Origin: JAEUOS01 sp964470865
Lineage (GTDB): Bacteria; Pseudomonadota; Gammaproteobacteria; Burkholderiales; JAEUOS01
Direction of reading: 5' to 3'
Assembly (NCBI GenBank): GCA_964470865.1
Contig: CAYYFR010000237.1
Span: forward strand, 1-8,450
Length of the DNA stretch: 8,450 bases
In this document: one piece after another, positions 1 to 5,965 of the stretch
How positions within the stretch are numbered: position 1 is the stretch's first letter
Layout of the letters: each line of letters opens with the position of its first letter
Position numbers and translations under genes: made by a program
Notes under the pieces: generated by a model
The model's database searches: none
Seen by the model: only the letters and a program-made list of their open reading frames with translations
What the model was told of the DNA's origin: nothing

Positions 1-145
1 TGCAGTTTGTGGCACGTCGCTATTGCGGGCTCTGGGGCCGCGGCACCTGATGCATCGAGCGTTGCGAAAACCAGGCGCGTGTCTCCGGCGGGCCCTTGCG
101 TGGAAACTCGGCTTCGTCGATATCCCACCCGCTTTTCGCCTGCAT
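1..145 (-). pseudogene. Probable decayed 5' end of a nitroreductase-family gene
   Basis: Seen: an ATG at 145-143 follows a good ribosome site (GGGAGA, 7 nt upstream) and opens a 41-codon frame that stops with TAG at 22-20. Its first residues (SGWDIDEAEFP, then GPPETRA) resemble the start of Acg-like nitroreductase-family proteins, where W-x-(I/V)-x-EADFP and a GP/GS-rich turn precede a helix and an SSHNxQPW motif. The helix and that motif are not readable here in the same frame. However, DNA near 30-1 on this strand (AGCCCGCAATAGC, later AAACTGCA) looks like a damaged version of codons for S-H-N-S-Q-P-W-K-L-Q. Inference: a frameshifted or decayed gene continuing past the window edge. It has a promoter-like region upstream with an FNR-type box. 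Alternatives are a real 41-residue peptide or a sequencing indel. The family call rests on a short N-terminal resemblance from memory. Confidence 0.35.
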
Positions 146-248
146 GCTGTCTCCCATGTGACTGGTTTGATCGCCGCTGCCTGGAATGCCGACCCCGCCA
201 CGTTCGCGTGGCACCATGTGTAGCCTAGGCGCTGCGGGCCGCGCGTGT

Positions 249-262
249 TTGATCAATGTCAA
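249..262. promoter_or_regulatory. FNR/Anr-type binding site
   Basis: TTGATCAATGTCAA matches the FNR/Anr/Dnr half-site pattern TTGAT-N4-(A/G)TCAA at every consensus position. Its centre (255.5) lies 31 nt from the centre of a leftward -10-like hexamer TAGGCT (227-222). That is the geometry of a class II FNR-activated promoter, with a start near 214 and a leader of about 70 nt to the ATG at 145. It therefore most likely serves the leftward nitroreductase-like frame. The site lies downstream of the stress-protein gene, so it is unlikely to act on that gene. Confidence 0.6.
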
Positions 263-285
263 GGCGGTGCGCGTGTTGCCAGGCC

Positions 286-301
286 GCGCCACCGGTGGCG
301 C
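286..301. terminator. 16-nt perfect palindrome just past the stress-protein stop codon
   Basis: GCGCCACCGGTGGCGC is its own reverse complement and begins 5 nt after the leftward stress-protein stop codon. As RNA it could fold into a 6-bp GC-rich stem with a CCGG loop. No T-run follows on the minus strand, so it does not meet the usual intrinsic-terminator pattern. It may be a transcript-end stabiliser or a Rho-assisted terminator, or have no role. Confidence 0.35.
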
Positions 302-306
302 AAGGA

Positions 307-1146
307 TCAGTGTGACATCAGCACCGGCACGGTCATGCTTTGCAGGATGGTGCGGGTAACGCCGCCGAAAGCCCATTCGCGCGCCCGGCTGTGGCCATAG
401 GCACCCATCACCAGCAGGTCGCAACCGAGATCGGCAATGCGCGACAGGAGTTCTTCGCCGACATCGTCTTGCGCGCCGCGATCGGCCTGCACCTCGATCT
501 TGAGGTCATGCTGGGCCAGGAACGCCGCCAGGTCCGCCCCCGGCAATTCGCCATGGCCGCGTTCGTCGATCTCGGGATTGACCGCCATCACCGTCACCCG
601 CTGCGCCTTCTTCAACAGCGGCAGGGCGTCGGCTACGGCGCGGCTGGCTTCGCGGCTGCCGTTCCAGGCGATCAGGATATGTTTGCCGAAGCCGGCCGGT
701 GCACCGATGTATGGCACCACCAGGACCGGGCGCGCACAGCCGAGCACCACCTCGCCGGCGGACATTTCTTCCTGGCCGGCGCCACTGTCGGCGGGATCGA
801 CCTGGCCGATCACCACCAGGTCGGTATAGCGTGCGCCCTGCGTGATGGCCGCAATATCACTGCCTTCCGCAACCCGCGTTTCGACCCGCACAAAGCCGGC
901 TTGCCGCGCTGCGGCCTCGAACGCGTCGGCGGCTGTGCGTGCCTGCCTTTGCAGGGTTTCCTGCCATTCGGTAAGCAGGTCGCCGGGCGGCGCCATGTCC
1001 ATTCCATACGGCAAGACCAGATTGCCGGTGGCCGCCATGCCGGTGATGCGGGCGCCAAAGCGCTCGCCCAGATCGAGCGCGACGGCGATACGCTTGCGGC
1101 AAGCGGCAAGGGAATCAAGATGCAGAAGGATATTGCGATAGCTCAT
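307..1146 (-). CDS. Universal stress protein, tandem UspA domains
   Basis: A 279-residue cytoplasmic protein with two tandem Usp domains, the usual length for the two-domain class. Domain 1 runs about residues 3-147 (starts YRNILLHLD, ends RPVLVVPY). Domain 2 runs about 154-278 (starts KHILIAWNGSREASRAV, ends TVPVLMS). The C-terminal nucleotide-binding loop is visible as G248-x2-G251-x9-G261-G262, with GHSRxREW inside it. The second G-(S/T) of the classical motif is replaced by GG, as is common in proteobacterial two-domain members. Domain 1 lacks a clear loop. Usp proteins help cells survive starvation, oxidative stress or oxygen limitation, often by binding ATP; the exact role here is not predictable. 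The ATG at 1146 was chosen because upstream in-frame sequence lacks family similarity; no strong ribosome site is seen. An FNR-type box lies 70 nt upstream, arguing for induction at low oxygen. Confidence 0.93.
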   Translation of the reverse strand: MSYRNILLHLDSLAACRKRIAVALDLGERFGARITGMAATGNLVLPYGMDMAPPGDLLTEWQETLQRQARTAADAFEAAARQAGFVRVETRVAEGSDIAAITQGARYTDLVVIGQVDPADSGAGQEEMSAGEVVLGCARPVLVVPYIGAPAGFGKHILIAWNGSREASRAVADALPLLKKAQRVTVMAVNPEIDERGHGELPGADLAAFLAQHDLKIEVQADRGAQDDVGEELLSRIADLGCDLLVMGAYGHSRAREWAFGGVTRTILQSMTVPVLMSH

Positions 1147-1215
1147 GGCGTCTGCGTTGCGGATTGATGGTGTGAGCCGGAGTCGCAAGCATGGCTCCGT
1201 GCGCGGCAAGGCATG

Positions 1216-1229
1216 TTGATTTGGGTCAA
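1216..1229. promoter_or_regulatory. FNR/Anr-type binding site between divergent genes
   Basis: TTGATTTGGGTCAA fits TTGAT-N4-GTCAA exactly and lies between the leftward stress-protein start (1146) and the rightward small gene (1295). Its centre (1222.5) is 32 nt from a weak leftward -10-like hexamer CATGCT (1193-1188), predicting a start near 1181. On the other side, rightward candidates around 1250-1257 (CACACT/CACTCT) are at 30-32 nt, predicting a start near 1264. The spacing therefore allows class II activation in either direction. The -10 matches are weak, as is usual for activator-dependent promoters. Calling it FNR, Anr or Dnr cannot be settled from the site. Confidence 0.65.
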
Positions 1230-1294
1230 GGTGCCGTGTGTGTTTTTGCCACACTCTTCTGGCCATCGGGATATTGCGTGTCGGGGGCTGTGCG

Positions 1295-1531
1295 ATGAAG
1301 ACGGATGACAACAGCAGGACCAAAGTGACGATTCTGACCGGCACCTACCGGATCAAGGGTTTCGTCGAACTCCTTCCCGGCGCGCGCCTGACCGACTTCA
1401 TGATCGAGGCCAAGGAATTCATCGCCGTGATCGACGCCGAAGTAGCCGATCTGGGCGGTCGCCTGATCCTCAATGAACCGTTCCTGAACGTCAGCCGCGA
1501 GCACGTCCAGGTGGTGATTCCGCGCCACTGA
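1295..1531 (+). CDS. Small uncharacterised protein, DUF6812-like
   Basis: A 78-residue soluble protein with no signal peptide or membrane segment. The body alternates short beta-like stretches: KVTILTGTYRIKGFVEL (10-26), RLTDFMIEAKEFIAVIDAEV (31-50), a GGRLILNEPFLNVSREHV stretch (54-71), and a terminal VQVVIP. The pattern 'ILTxxYRIxGxxxLxPGxRLTDFxxxxxxFIAVxDA' is one I associate with the DUF6812 family, whose function is unknown; this assignment is from memory. The ATG at 1295 follows a G-rich stretch (GGGGG, 1283-1287) at suitable spacing. An in-frame start 57 nt further upstream would add an unconserved cysteine-rich leader and is disfavoured. The gene is divergent from the stress protein across an FNR-type box, and the zinc-ribbon gene follows 76 nt later, so shared low-oxygen control is plausible. 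Confidence 0.75.
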   Translation: MKTDDNSRTKVTILTGTYRIKGFVELLPGARLTDFMIEAKEFIAVIDAEVADLGGRLILNEPFLNVSREHVQVVIPRH

Positions 1532-1557
1532 GGCGCCAGCGTCTATCGGGCGGCGCC
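1532..1557. repeat. Short inverted repeat after the DUF6812-like gene
   Basis: Two copies of GGCGCC (1532-1537 and 1552-1557) flank a 14-nt spacer, directly after the stop codon at 1529-1531. A 6-bp GC stem is possible. There is no T-run. In such GC-rich DNA this could be chance, so a role as attenuator before the zinc-ribbon gene is only a possibility. Confidence 0.2.
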
Positions 1558-1593
1558 ACGGCTTGGTGAGGTCGTCGCCGCGCCGGCGCGACC

Positions 1594-1602
1594 AAGGGAG
1601 GG
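1594..1602 (+). promoter_or_regulatory. Strong ribosome binding site for the zinc-ribbon gene
   Basis: AAGGGAGGG ends 5 nt before the ATG at 1608. It is the strongest Shine-Dalgarno match in the left block and fixes the start of the 70-residue protein there rather than at the upstream in-frame start at 1563. Confidence 0.7.
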
Positions 1603-1607
1603 TGCTC

Positions 1608-1820
1608 ATGGATCAGCATTGCCCGCATTGCAACGCGGTCATCTTCAAGACCAAACGGCTGGACCAACACGCTTTCGGCGGCGACAGCGGCGATCCGCAG
1701 GTGGTGCAGAGCGGCGCCGAGCACTACGCCGACTGCCCCGCTTGCGGTCAGCCGGTGCGCATGGAGCCGGCGCCGAACGAAACCGGGACCGCCTACGTGG
1801 TGTCGCACAACCGCAAGTGA
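1608..1820 (+). CDS. Small zinc-ribbon-like protein (CxxC...CxxC)
   Basis: A 70-residue protein whose pairs C5-x2-C8 (CPHC) and C43-x2-C46 (CPACGQPV) give the four ligands of a zinc ribbon. The middle is a Gly/Asp/His-rich linker of about 34 residues (KTKRLDQHAFGGDSGDP), and the tail (47-70) is Pro-rich then basic. There is no signal peptide or membrane segment, so it is expected in the cytoplasm. Proteins like this may be metal-binding chaperones, RNA- or protein-binding adaptors, or redox sensors; nothing here selects among them and I do not recognise a named family. It is the last rightward gene of the left block and is convergent with the catabolic operon. It may be co-transcribed with the 78-residue gene 76 nt upstream. 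Confidence 0.75.
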   Translation: MDQHCPHCNAVIFKTKRLDQHAFGGDSGDPQVVQSGAEHYADCPACGQPVRMEPAPNETGTAYVVSHNRK

Positions 1821-1862
1821 GCGGCGTCGCTGCGGCTGCGCGTTCTGTGTGAACCCGCCCTG

Positions 1863-1965
1863 GGAAAACGCTGAACAAGTCCCTGAAATTCGGATCCGCG
1901 AACGAAGAGTCGTTTCGATTCAACGTTTTGCAAGAGCGACTTTCTCCACCTGCGGACTTGTGCAG
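1863..1965 (-). mobile_element. Candidate insertion-sequence end or MITE-like remnant
   Basis: Between the convergent stops lies a stretch visibly poorer in G+C than its surroundings. CTGAACAAGTCC (1871-1882) and GGACTTGTGCAG (1954-1965) form an inverted repeat with 11 of 12 positions matching. Read leftward, one frame gives SPQVEKVALAKR followed by TGA at 1922-1920, which looks like a transposase C-terminus, then AAACGTT... and CTTGTTCAGCGTTTTCCC toward 1862. That ending resembles insertion-sequence ends common in Burkholderiales; this is recollection, not a search result. No transposase of useful length remains. An alternative is simply a bidirectional transcription-end region. Confidence 0.3.
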
Positions 1966-1970
1966 TGTGT

Positions 1971-3197
1971 CTAGACAATGCCGTCGGCGCGCAGTGCGGC
2001 GATTTGCGCGGCGTCTCGACCGAGCACCTGCGCCAGCACCTCGTCGGTGTGCTCGCCCAGCAGTGGCGGCGCCTTGTCATAGCTGACCGGCGTTGCCGAC
2101 AGGCGTAGCGGGCTGGCGATGGTCGAGACCATGCCGCCGGCGGCACGCGGCACATCGACCTTGAGGCCGCGGTGCATCACCTGCGGATCCGCGAACACCT
2201 GCGCGTAATTGTTGATCGGCCCGCACGGCACATCGGCCGCCTCGAGCCTGCCGATCCATTCCTGAGTGGTGCGGGTGGCCATGGTGTTGCACAGGTCGGG
2301 CACCAGTTCGTCGCGCCCGACGATGCGCTGGCTGACCCGGCGCCAGCGTTGGCTGGCTGCCAGGTCGGGCCGGCCGATGGCTTCACAGTAGCGCTGCCAC
2401 TGCACATCATTGCCCACTGCCACCACCAGCTGGCCGTTGGCGGTGTCGAATACCTGGTACGGCACCAGGCTGGCGTGCGCATTGCCGTAGCGCCTGGGGA
2501 TCTTGCCGCTGGCGAAGTGGCCGGTGATCTGGTTGCCGCCCAGGGCCACGATGCAGTCGAGCAGCGCCATGTCGATGTACTGGCCGACCCCCGATTCGCC
2601 GCGGTAGTTCAGTGCCGCCAGGATCGCCACGGTGGCGTACATGCCGGTGGTCACGTCGGCGATCGCGATGCCCACCTTCTGCGGGCTGGCGCCGGGGCTG
2701 CCTTCGGCTTCGCCGGTGACGCTCATCAGGCCGCCCATGGCCTGGAACACGAAGTCGTAACCCGGCTTGTGCGCCGACGGGCCGTCCTGGCCGTAACCTG
2801 TGACCGAGCAGTACACCAGGCGCGGATTGAGCGCCGACAGACTGGCATAGTCGAGGCCGTAGCGCTGCAGGTCGCCGACCTTGTAGTTCTCGATGAGCAC
2901 GTCGCTCCTGGTCGCCAGTTCGCGGATGAGTGCCTGGCCTGCGGGACGGGAGATATCGACGGCGATCGATTTCTTGCCGCGGTTGGCGGCGGCAAAATAG
3001 GTCGAATCGCGGGTATCGGCGCCGCCTTCGTCCTTGATCCATGGCGGGCCCCAGCTGCGGGTATCGTCACCATGGAGCGGACGTTCGATCTTGATGACTT
3101 CGGCGCCGAGGTCGGCAAGATTCTGCGTGCACCAGGGGCCGGCGAGCACGCGCGACATGTCGAGCACGCGGATATGCGCAAGGGATTGTTTTTGCAT
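1971..3197 (-). CDS. CaiB/BaiF family III CoA-transferase (copy 1)
   Basis: A 408-residue cytoplasmic enzyme, full length for the family (about 400). It transfers CoA from a donor thioester to a carboxylic acid through an acyl-enzyme intermediate. Visible signatures: N-terminal IRVLDMSRVLAGPWCTQNLADLGAEVIKIERP (9-40), NRGKKSIAVD (72-81), SDVLIENYKVGDLQRYGLDY (98-117), LVYCSVTGYGQDGP (127-140), GYDFVFQAMGGLMSVTG (146-162), and the catalytic aspartate D181 in AIADVTTGMYA, equivalent to D169 of formyl-CoA transferase. The C-terminal lid region ends with GEHTDEVLAQVLG. The ATG at 3197 lies 14 nt after the monooxygenase stop. A TTG at 3215 that overlaps that stop is possible but lacks a ribosome site. 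Last gene of the operon. The acid it activates is unknown, and such proteins can act as homodimers or as paired paralogues. Confidence 0.93.
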   Translation of the reverse strand: MQKQSLAHIRVLDMSRVLAGPWCTQNLADLGAEVIKIERPLHGDDTRSWGPPWIKDEGGADTRDSTYFAAANRGKKSIAVDISRPAGQALIRELATRSDVLIENYKVGDLQRYGLDYASLSALNPRLVYCSVTGYGQDGPSAHKPGYDFVFQAMGGLMSVTGEAEGSPGASPQKVGIAIADVTTGMYATVAILAALNYRGESGVGQYIDMALLDCIVALGGNQITGHFASGKIPRRYGNAHASLVPYQVFDTANGQLVVAVGNDVQWQRYCEAIGRPDLAASQRWRRVSQRIVGRDELVPDLCNTMATRTTQEWIGRLEAADVPCGPINNYAQVFADPQVMHRGLKVDVPRAAGGMVSTIASPLRLSATPVSYDKAPPLLGEHTDEVLAQVLGRDAAQIAALRADGIV

Positions 3198-3211
3198 TGA
3201 TCGAGCTGGGG

Positions 3212-4468
3212 TCAAGTGAGCGACGGCGCGTCGGCGTGCACGCTCCAGGAGGCGCGTGTGTTGAGGGTTTCGGCATCGAAGCCGGCCAGGCGCTTGTAGC
3301 GCGCCTCGACTTCCTGCAATGCCGCTTGTGCGCCGGCATGCGCATTTTGCCTGACCAGTGCTCCCACCCTGGCCATTACATCGCCGGCCTGGCGCCGATT
3401 GGCCAGCTGCACCGCGCTTGCTATCGGCAGGCGTTCGGCTTCATAGGCGGCGAGCGCGGCATCGATGCCGGCGTTTTGCCCAGGCTGGCCGGCATGCGCG
3501 GCCAGGTGAAAGGCCAGCACACGGGCGTCGAGAATCGCCTGCGAGGCGCCATTCGATCCAAACGGATACATCGCATGTGCCGCATCGCCCAACAATGCCG
3601 TGCGGCCGAATACCCAGCGCGGCAAGGGGTCGAAATCGGCCATTGGATATTCCCAGGCGATGTCCGAGCCGGCCACCAGGGCGGCGACATCCAGCCAGTC
3701 GAAGCGCCAGTCGGCGACGCCTGCGGCCAGCGCCTGCGGGTCAACCTGGCGGTTCCAGTTGCCCAGTTCGCCTGCGCCGGCATCCGCGGGCCGCACCAGC
3801 AGCCAGTTGTTCACGCCGGGTTCGATCGGATAGACCACCACGCGCAAATGCTCGTCGCCGATGATCACCATCGAACTGCCGGACAAGAACGGCGCGCCGT
3901 GGCTAACACCGCGATACATCATCCAGCCATTGGTAGCCAGCGCCTGCTGCGGATAGTGCTGCGCGCGCAGGGCCGAGCGGATGCCATCGGCGGCCACCAG
4001 CAGGTCGGCTTCAAACCCGGTGGCAGCGGCAGTGCCCTCGTTGGTGCGCACCGCTAGCTTGTCGGCGCGCTCTGCAACGCAGCCCACGCGTTGCCCGCAG
4101 CGCACCGCGTGCGCGCCCAGCCGGCTACGCAGCGCCTCGTACAACAGATCTTGCAGCCGGCCGCGATGAATCGAATATTGTGGCCAGCGATAGCCTGCCG
4201 CCAGGCCGCGCGTCTCGGCCCAGATCAGGCGTCCCTGGCGGTCGTAGTAGGCCAGCTCGGAAGTGGCGACGCCCGCAGCCTCGAGGGCCTCGCCCAGGCC
4301 CAATTCGGTGAGTTCGCGCACCGCATGCGGCGGCAGGTTGACGCCGACGCCGACCTGGCGAAGCAGCGCGGCGGCCTCCAGCACCTGCACGTTCGCAAAG
4401 CCGGCGGCCGCCAGGCTCAAGGCGGTGGCCAGGCCGCCGATGCCGGCACCGGCTACGACTATCTGCAT
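3212..4468 (-). CDS. FAD-dependent aromatic monooxygenase, PhzS-like
   Basis: A 418-residue group A flavoprotein monooxygenase, predicted to use NAD(P)H, O2 and FAD to hydroxylate an aromatic or similar acceptor. The N-terminal dinucleotide fold shows GAGIGG (7-12) and the ribose-binding E31. The DG motif is at D161-G162 (LLVAADGIRSALR). The second FAD motif is GDAAHAMYP (294-302), followed by FGSNGASQAILDA. PQYSIHRGRLQ (96-106), the GVNLPPHAVRELTELGLGEAL segment and WMMYRGV (182-188) closely resemble phenazine monooxygenase PhzS, so the fold and family are clear. No phenazine genes are near, so the substrate is probably different. No signal peptide or membrane anchor is seen. It starts 13 nt after the Bug gene stop and ends 14 nt before CoA-transferase 1, so it is a co-transcribed pathway enzyme. 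The ATG at 4468 is placed at the conserved N-terminus; its ribosome site is weak. Confidence 0.92.
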   Translation of the reverse strand: MQIVVAGAGIGGLATALSLAAAGFANVQVLEAAALLRQVGVGVNLPPHAVRELTELGLGEALEAAGVATSELAYYDRQGRLIWAETRGLAAGYRWPQYSIHRGRLQDLLYEALRSRLGAHAVRCGQRVGCVAERADKLAVRTNEGTAAATGFEADLLVAADGIRSALRAQHYPQQALATNGWMMYRGVSHGAPFLSGSSMVIIGDEHLRVVVYPIEPGVNNWLLVRPADAGAGELGNWNRQVDPQALAAGVADWRFDWLDVAALVAGSDIAWEYPMADFDPLPRWVFGRTALLGDAAHAMYPFGSNGASQAILDARVLAFHLAAHAGQPGQNAGIDAALAAYEAERLPIASAVQLANRRQAGDVMARVGALVRQNAHAGAQAALQEVEARYKRLAGFDAETLNTRASWSVHADAPSLT

Positions 4469-4481
4469 CGACTTGGTCCGC

Positions 4482-5483
4482 TCATTCCGCCTTGACGTTG
4501 GCTGCGCTGATGACCTTGCCCCATTTGACGATCTCGTCGCCGACAAAGCGCGTGAAGTCGGTTTGCGAGAGCGCGCCCGGGTCGGCGCCCTGGTCGGCGA
4601 ACAGGCTGCGGATTTTTTGCGACTTGAGGGTATCGACCACGTCGGCATTGAGGCGGCGCGCCAGCTCCGGCGGCAGGTTGCCCGGTGCATACAGGCCGAA
4701 CCAGGCGGTGGCCTCGAAGCCCTTGACGCCGGATTCGTCGATGGTGGGAATCTCCGGCGCGGCGGCGGCGCGCTTCATGGTGGTGACGCCGAGCGCGCGC
4801 AACTTGCCGGCGCGAATCTGCGCAATCACACCGGGCAGCGAGTCGAACATCATCGGGATCTGCCCGCCCAGGAGGTCATTCAAGGCCGGCGCGGCACCCT
4901 TGTAGGGAATGTGCTGCGCCTCGATGCCGGTGAGTGACTTGAACAGTTCGCCCGACAGGTGATTGGCGCCGCCGGTTCCGGACGAGCCGAAGCTGAGCGA
5001 GCCCGGCTTGTCCTTCGCGTACCTGATCAGCTCCTGCACCGATTTGACCGGCAGCGACGGGTTGACCAGCAGCACGTTGGGGACTGATGCGATCAGGGAG
5101 ATCGGCGTGAAATCGCTGCGCGTGTCGTACTTGAGCTTCTTGTAGAGCCCGGGATTGATCACATGGTGGGTGGCGGTCAGCATCAGGGTGTGTCCATCCG
5201 CGGCGGACGCCACCAGTTGCTCCGAGCCGATCATGCCGCTGGCCCCAGCCTTGTTGTCGACCACTACAGTCACGCCCCATTTCGGGCCCAGCTCGGCGGC
5301 GAGCTGGCGCGCCAGGATGTCGGTGGTGCCGCCGGGCGGGAAGGGCACGATGACGCGCACGGTGCGCGCCGGGAAGGCCTGGGCGAGCGCGGCGTCGGCG
5401 CCGACGCACGCGCAGCACACCAGCGCGGCCAGGGCCAGGGTCCGTTGCATGCGTTGTGGCAGGAAGAGAAAGGCAGGATTCAT
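4482..5483 (-). CDS. Bug-family tripartite tricarboxylate transporter receptor
   Basis: A 333-residue periplasmic solute-binding protein, usual length for the Bug/TctC family, which bind carboxylates or related small polar solutes. Residues 12-34 form a signal peptide (MQRTLALAALVCCACVGADAA) with likely cleavage after ALA at 34. The mature protein shows FPARTVRVIVPFPPGGTTD (37-55), the hallmark of the family, then DNKAGASGMIGS (77-87), GSSGTGGANHLSGELF (167-182), HIPYKGAAPAL (191-201) and MMFDSLPG (211-218). GGAGA-type purines (GGAGA, 5493-5489), 5 nt before the ATG at 5483, support that start over the internal ATG at 5450. No TctA or TctB membrane subunit is in the window; Bug proteins commonly occur as orphans, where they may work with a distant transporter or in sensing. 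The ligand is presumably the operon's substrate. Confidence 0.94.
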   Translation of the reverse strand: MNPAFLFLPQRMQRTLALAALVCCACVGADAALAQAFPARTVRVIVPFPPGGTTDILARQLAAELGPKWGVTVVVDNKAGASGMIGSEQLVASAADGHTLMLTATHHVINPGLYKKLKYDTRSDFTPISLIASVPNVLLVNPSLPVKSVQELIRYAKDKPGSLSFGSSGTGGANHLSGELFKSLTGIEAQHIPYKGAAPALNDLLGGQIPMMFDSLPGVIAQIRAGKLRALGVTTMKRAAAAPEIPTIDESGVKGFEATAWFGLYAPGNLPPELARRLNADVVDTLKSQKIRSLFADQGADPGALSQTDFTRFVGDEIVKWGKVISAANVKAE

Positions 5484-5502
5484 GCGTATCTCCGGCGCGT
5501 CT

Positions 5503-5943
5503 TCAGGCGCTCAAGGGGAATTCGACCATCGCTTCGCCCGATGCAACCAGCTCACCGCGCTGGTTGCGCACCGCCACGTCGAGCGTGGCGAAGCGGCTGC
5601 GTTTGGTGACCTTGCGCGCGGTCACCACCGCAGTTGGCGTGATCGTGTCACCCGGCCTGACCGGTGCTTTCCAGCGCGTTTCCAGGCGCCGGTGAATGCC
5701 GCCTTGCGGATACAGCCAGTCGGTCAGCATCTTGTTGATCACGCCGAAATTGTTCATGCCGTGCATGATGATGCCGCCGAACCGGGTCTTGCCGAAGCTG
5801 CCCTTCATGTATTCGTCGTCCAGGTGCAGCGGATTGAAATCGAGCGAGGCTTCGCAGAATTCGCGAATCGACTCGCGCGTCGGCGCGAAGGGCGTGCCTT
5901 CGATTCGCAAGCCTGGTTCGATGTTGTCGTATGCGCTGCTCAT
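5503..5943 (-). CDS. MaoC-type hotdog hydratase, catalytic-type subunit
   Basis: A 146-residue single-hotdog protein of the MaoC/(R)-specific enoyl-CoA hydratase group. It would add water across an enoyl-CoA double bond, or remove it from a 3-hydroxyacyl-CoA. The hydratase motif is intact: D35-F-N-P-L-H40 followed by LDDEY and GKTRFGGIIMHGMNNFG (51-67). D35 and H40 correspond to the Asp/His dyad of PhaJ-like enzymes. A second segment, RWKAPVRPGDTITPTAVVTARK (90-111), is the conserved strand after the hot-dog helix. No signal peptide. The start at 5943 is an ATG with AGGAAA about 10 nt upstream. It lies 22 nt after the other hotdog subunit and 19 nt before the Bug gene. The adjacent paired subunit suggests a heteromeric hydratase. 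Confidence 0.9.
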   Translation of the reverse strand: MSSAYDNIEPGLRIEGTPFAPTRESIREFCEASLDFNPLHLDDEYMKGSFGKTRFGGIIMHGMNNFGVINKMLTDWLYPQGGIHRRLETRWKAPVRPGDTITPTAVVTARKVTKRSRFATLDVAVRNQRGELVASGEAMVEFPLSA

Positions 5944-5965
5944 GGATATGGGATTTCCTGCGCTG

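Noticed and set aside
7..228. Overlapping rightward frames at the left edge
   Set aside because: They are Arg/Cys/Pro-rich with no ribosome site or recognisable motif, and they overlap the better-supported leftward start at 145.
340..1167. Rightward open frame of 275 codons
   Set aside because: It is antisense to the universal stress protein, whose two domains are clear.
1147..1344. N-terminal extension of the stress protein (another 66 codons upstream)
   Set aside because: The extension is Arg/Pro-rich, has no Usp similarity and runs across the FNR-type site; the domain begins at the ATG at 1146.
1891..2196. A 13-nt direct repeat (CGGATCCGCGAAC) at 1891-1903 and 2184-2196
   Set aside because: The second copy is ordinary coding sequence for a common FADP stretch of the CoA-transferase; two copies this short are not evidence of a repeat element.
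2172..3200. Long rightward open frame of 342 codons
   Set aside because: It lies entirely antisense to CoA-transferase 1, which has full family landmarks; open antisense frames are common in high-GC genes, and its translation is a His/Gly/Ala/Val-rich shadow.
3197..4057. Rightward open frame of 286 codons
   Set aside because: It is antisense to the FAD monooxygenase with no recognisable domain.
4469..4690. N-terminal extension of the monooxygenase (74 codons upstream)
   Set aside because: It overlaps the Bug gene and is a low-complexity Ser/Arg/Thr shadow; the dinucleotide-binding fold begins right at the ATG at 4468.
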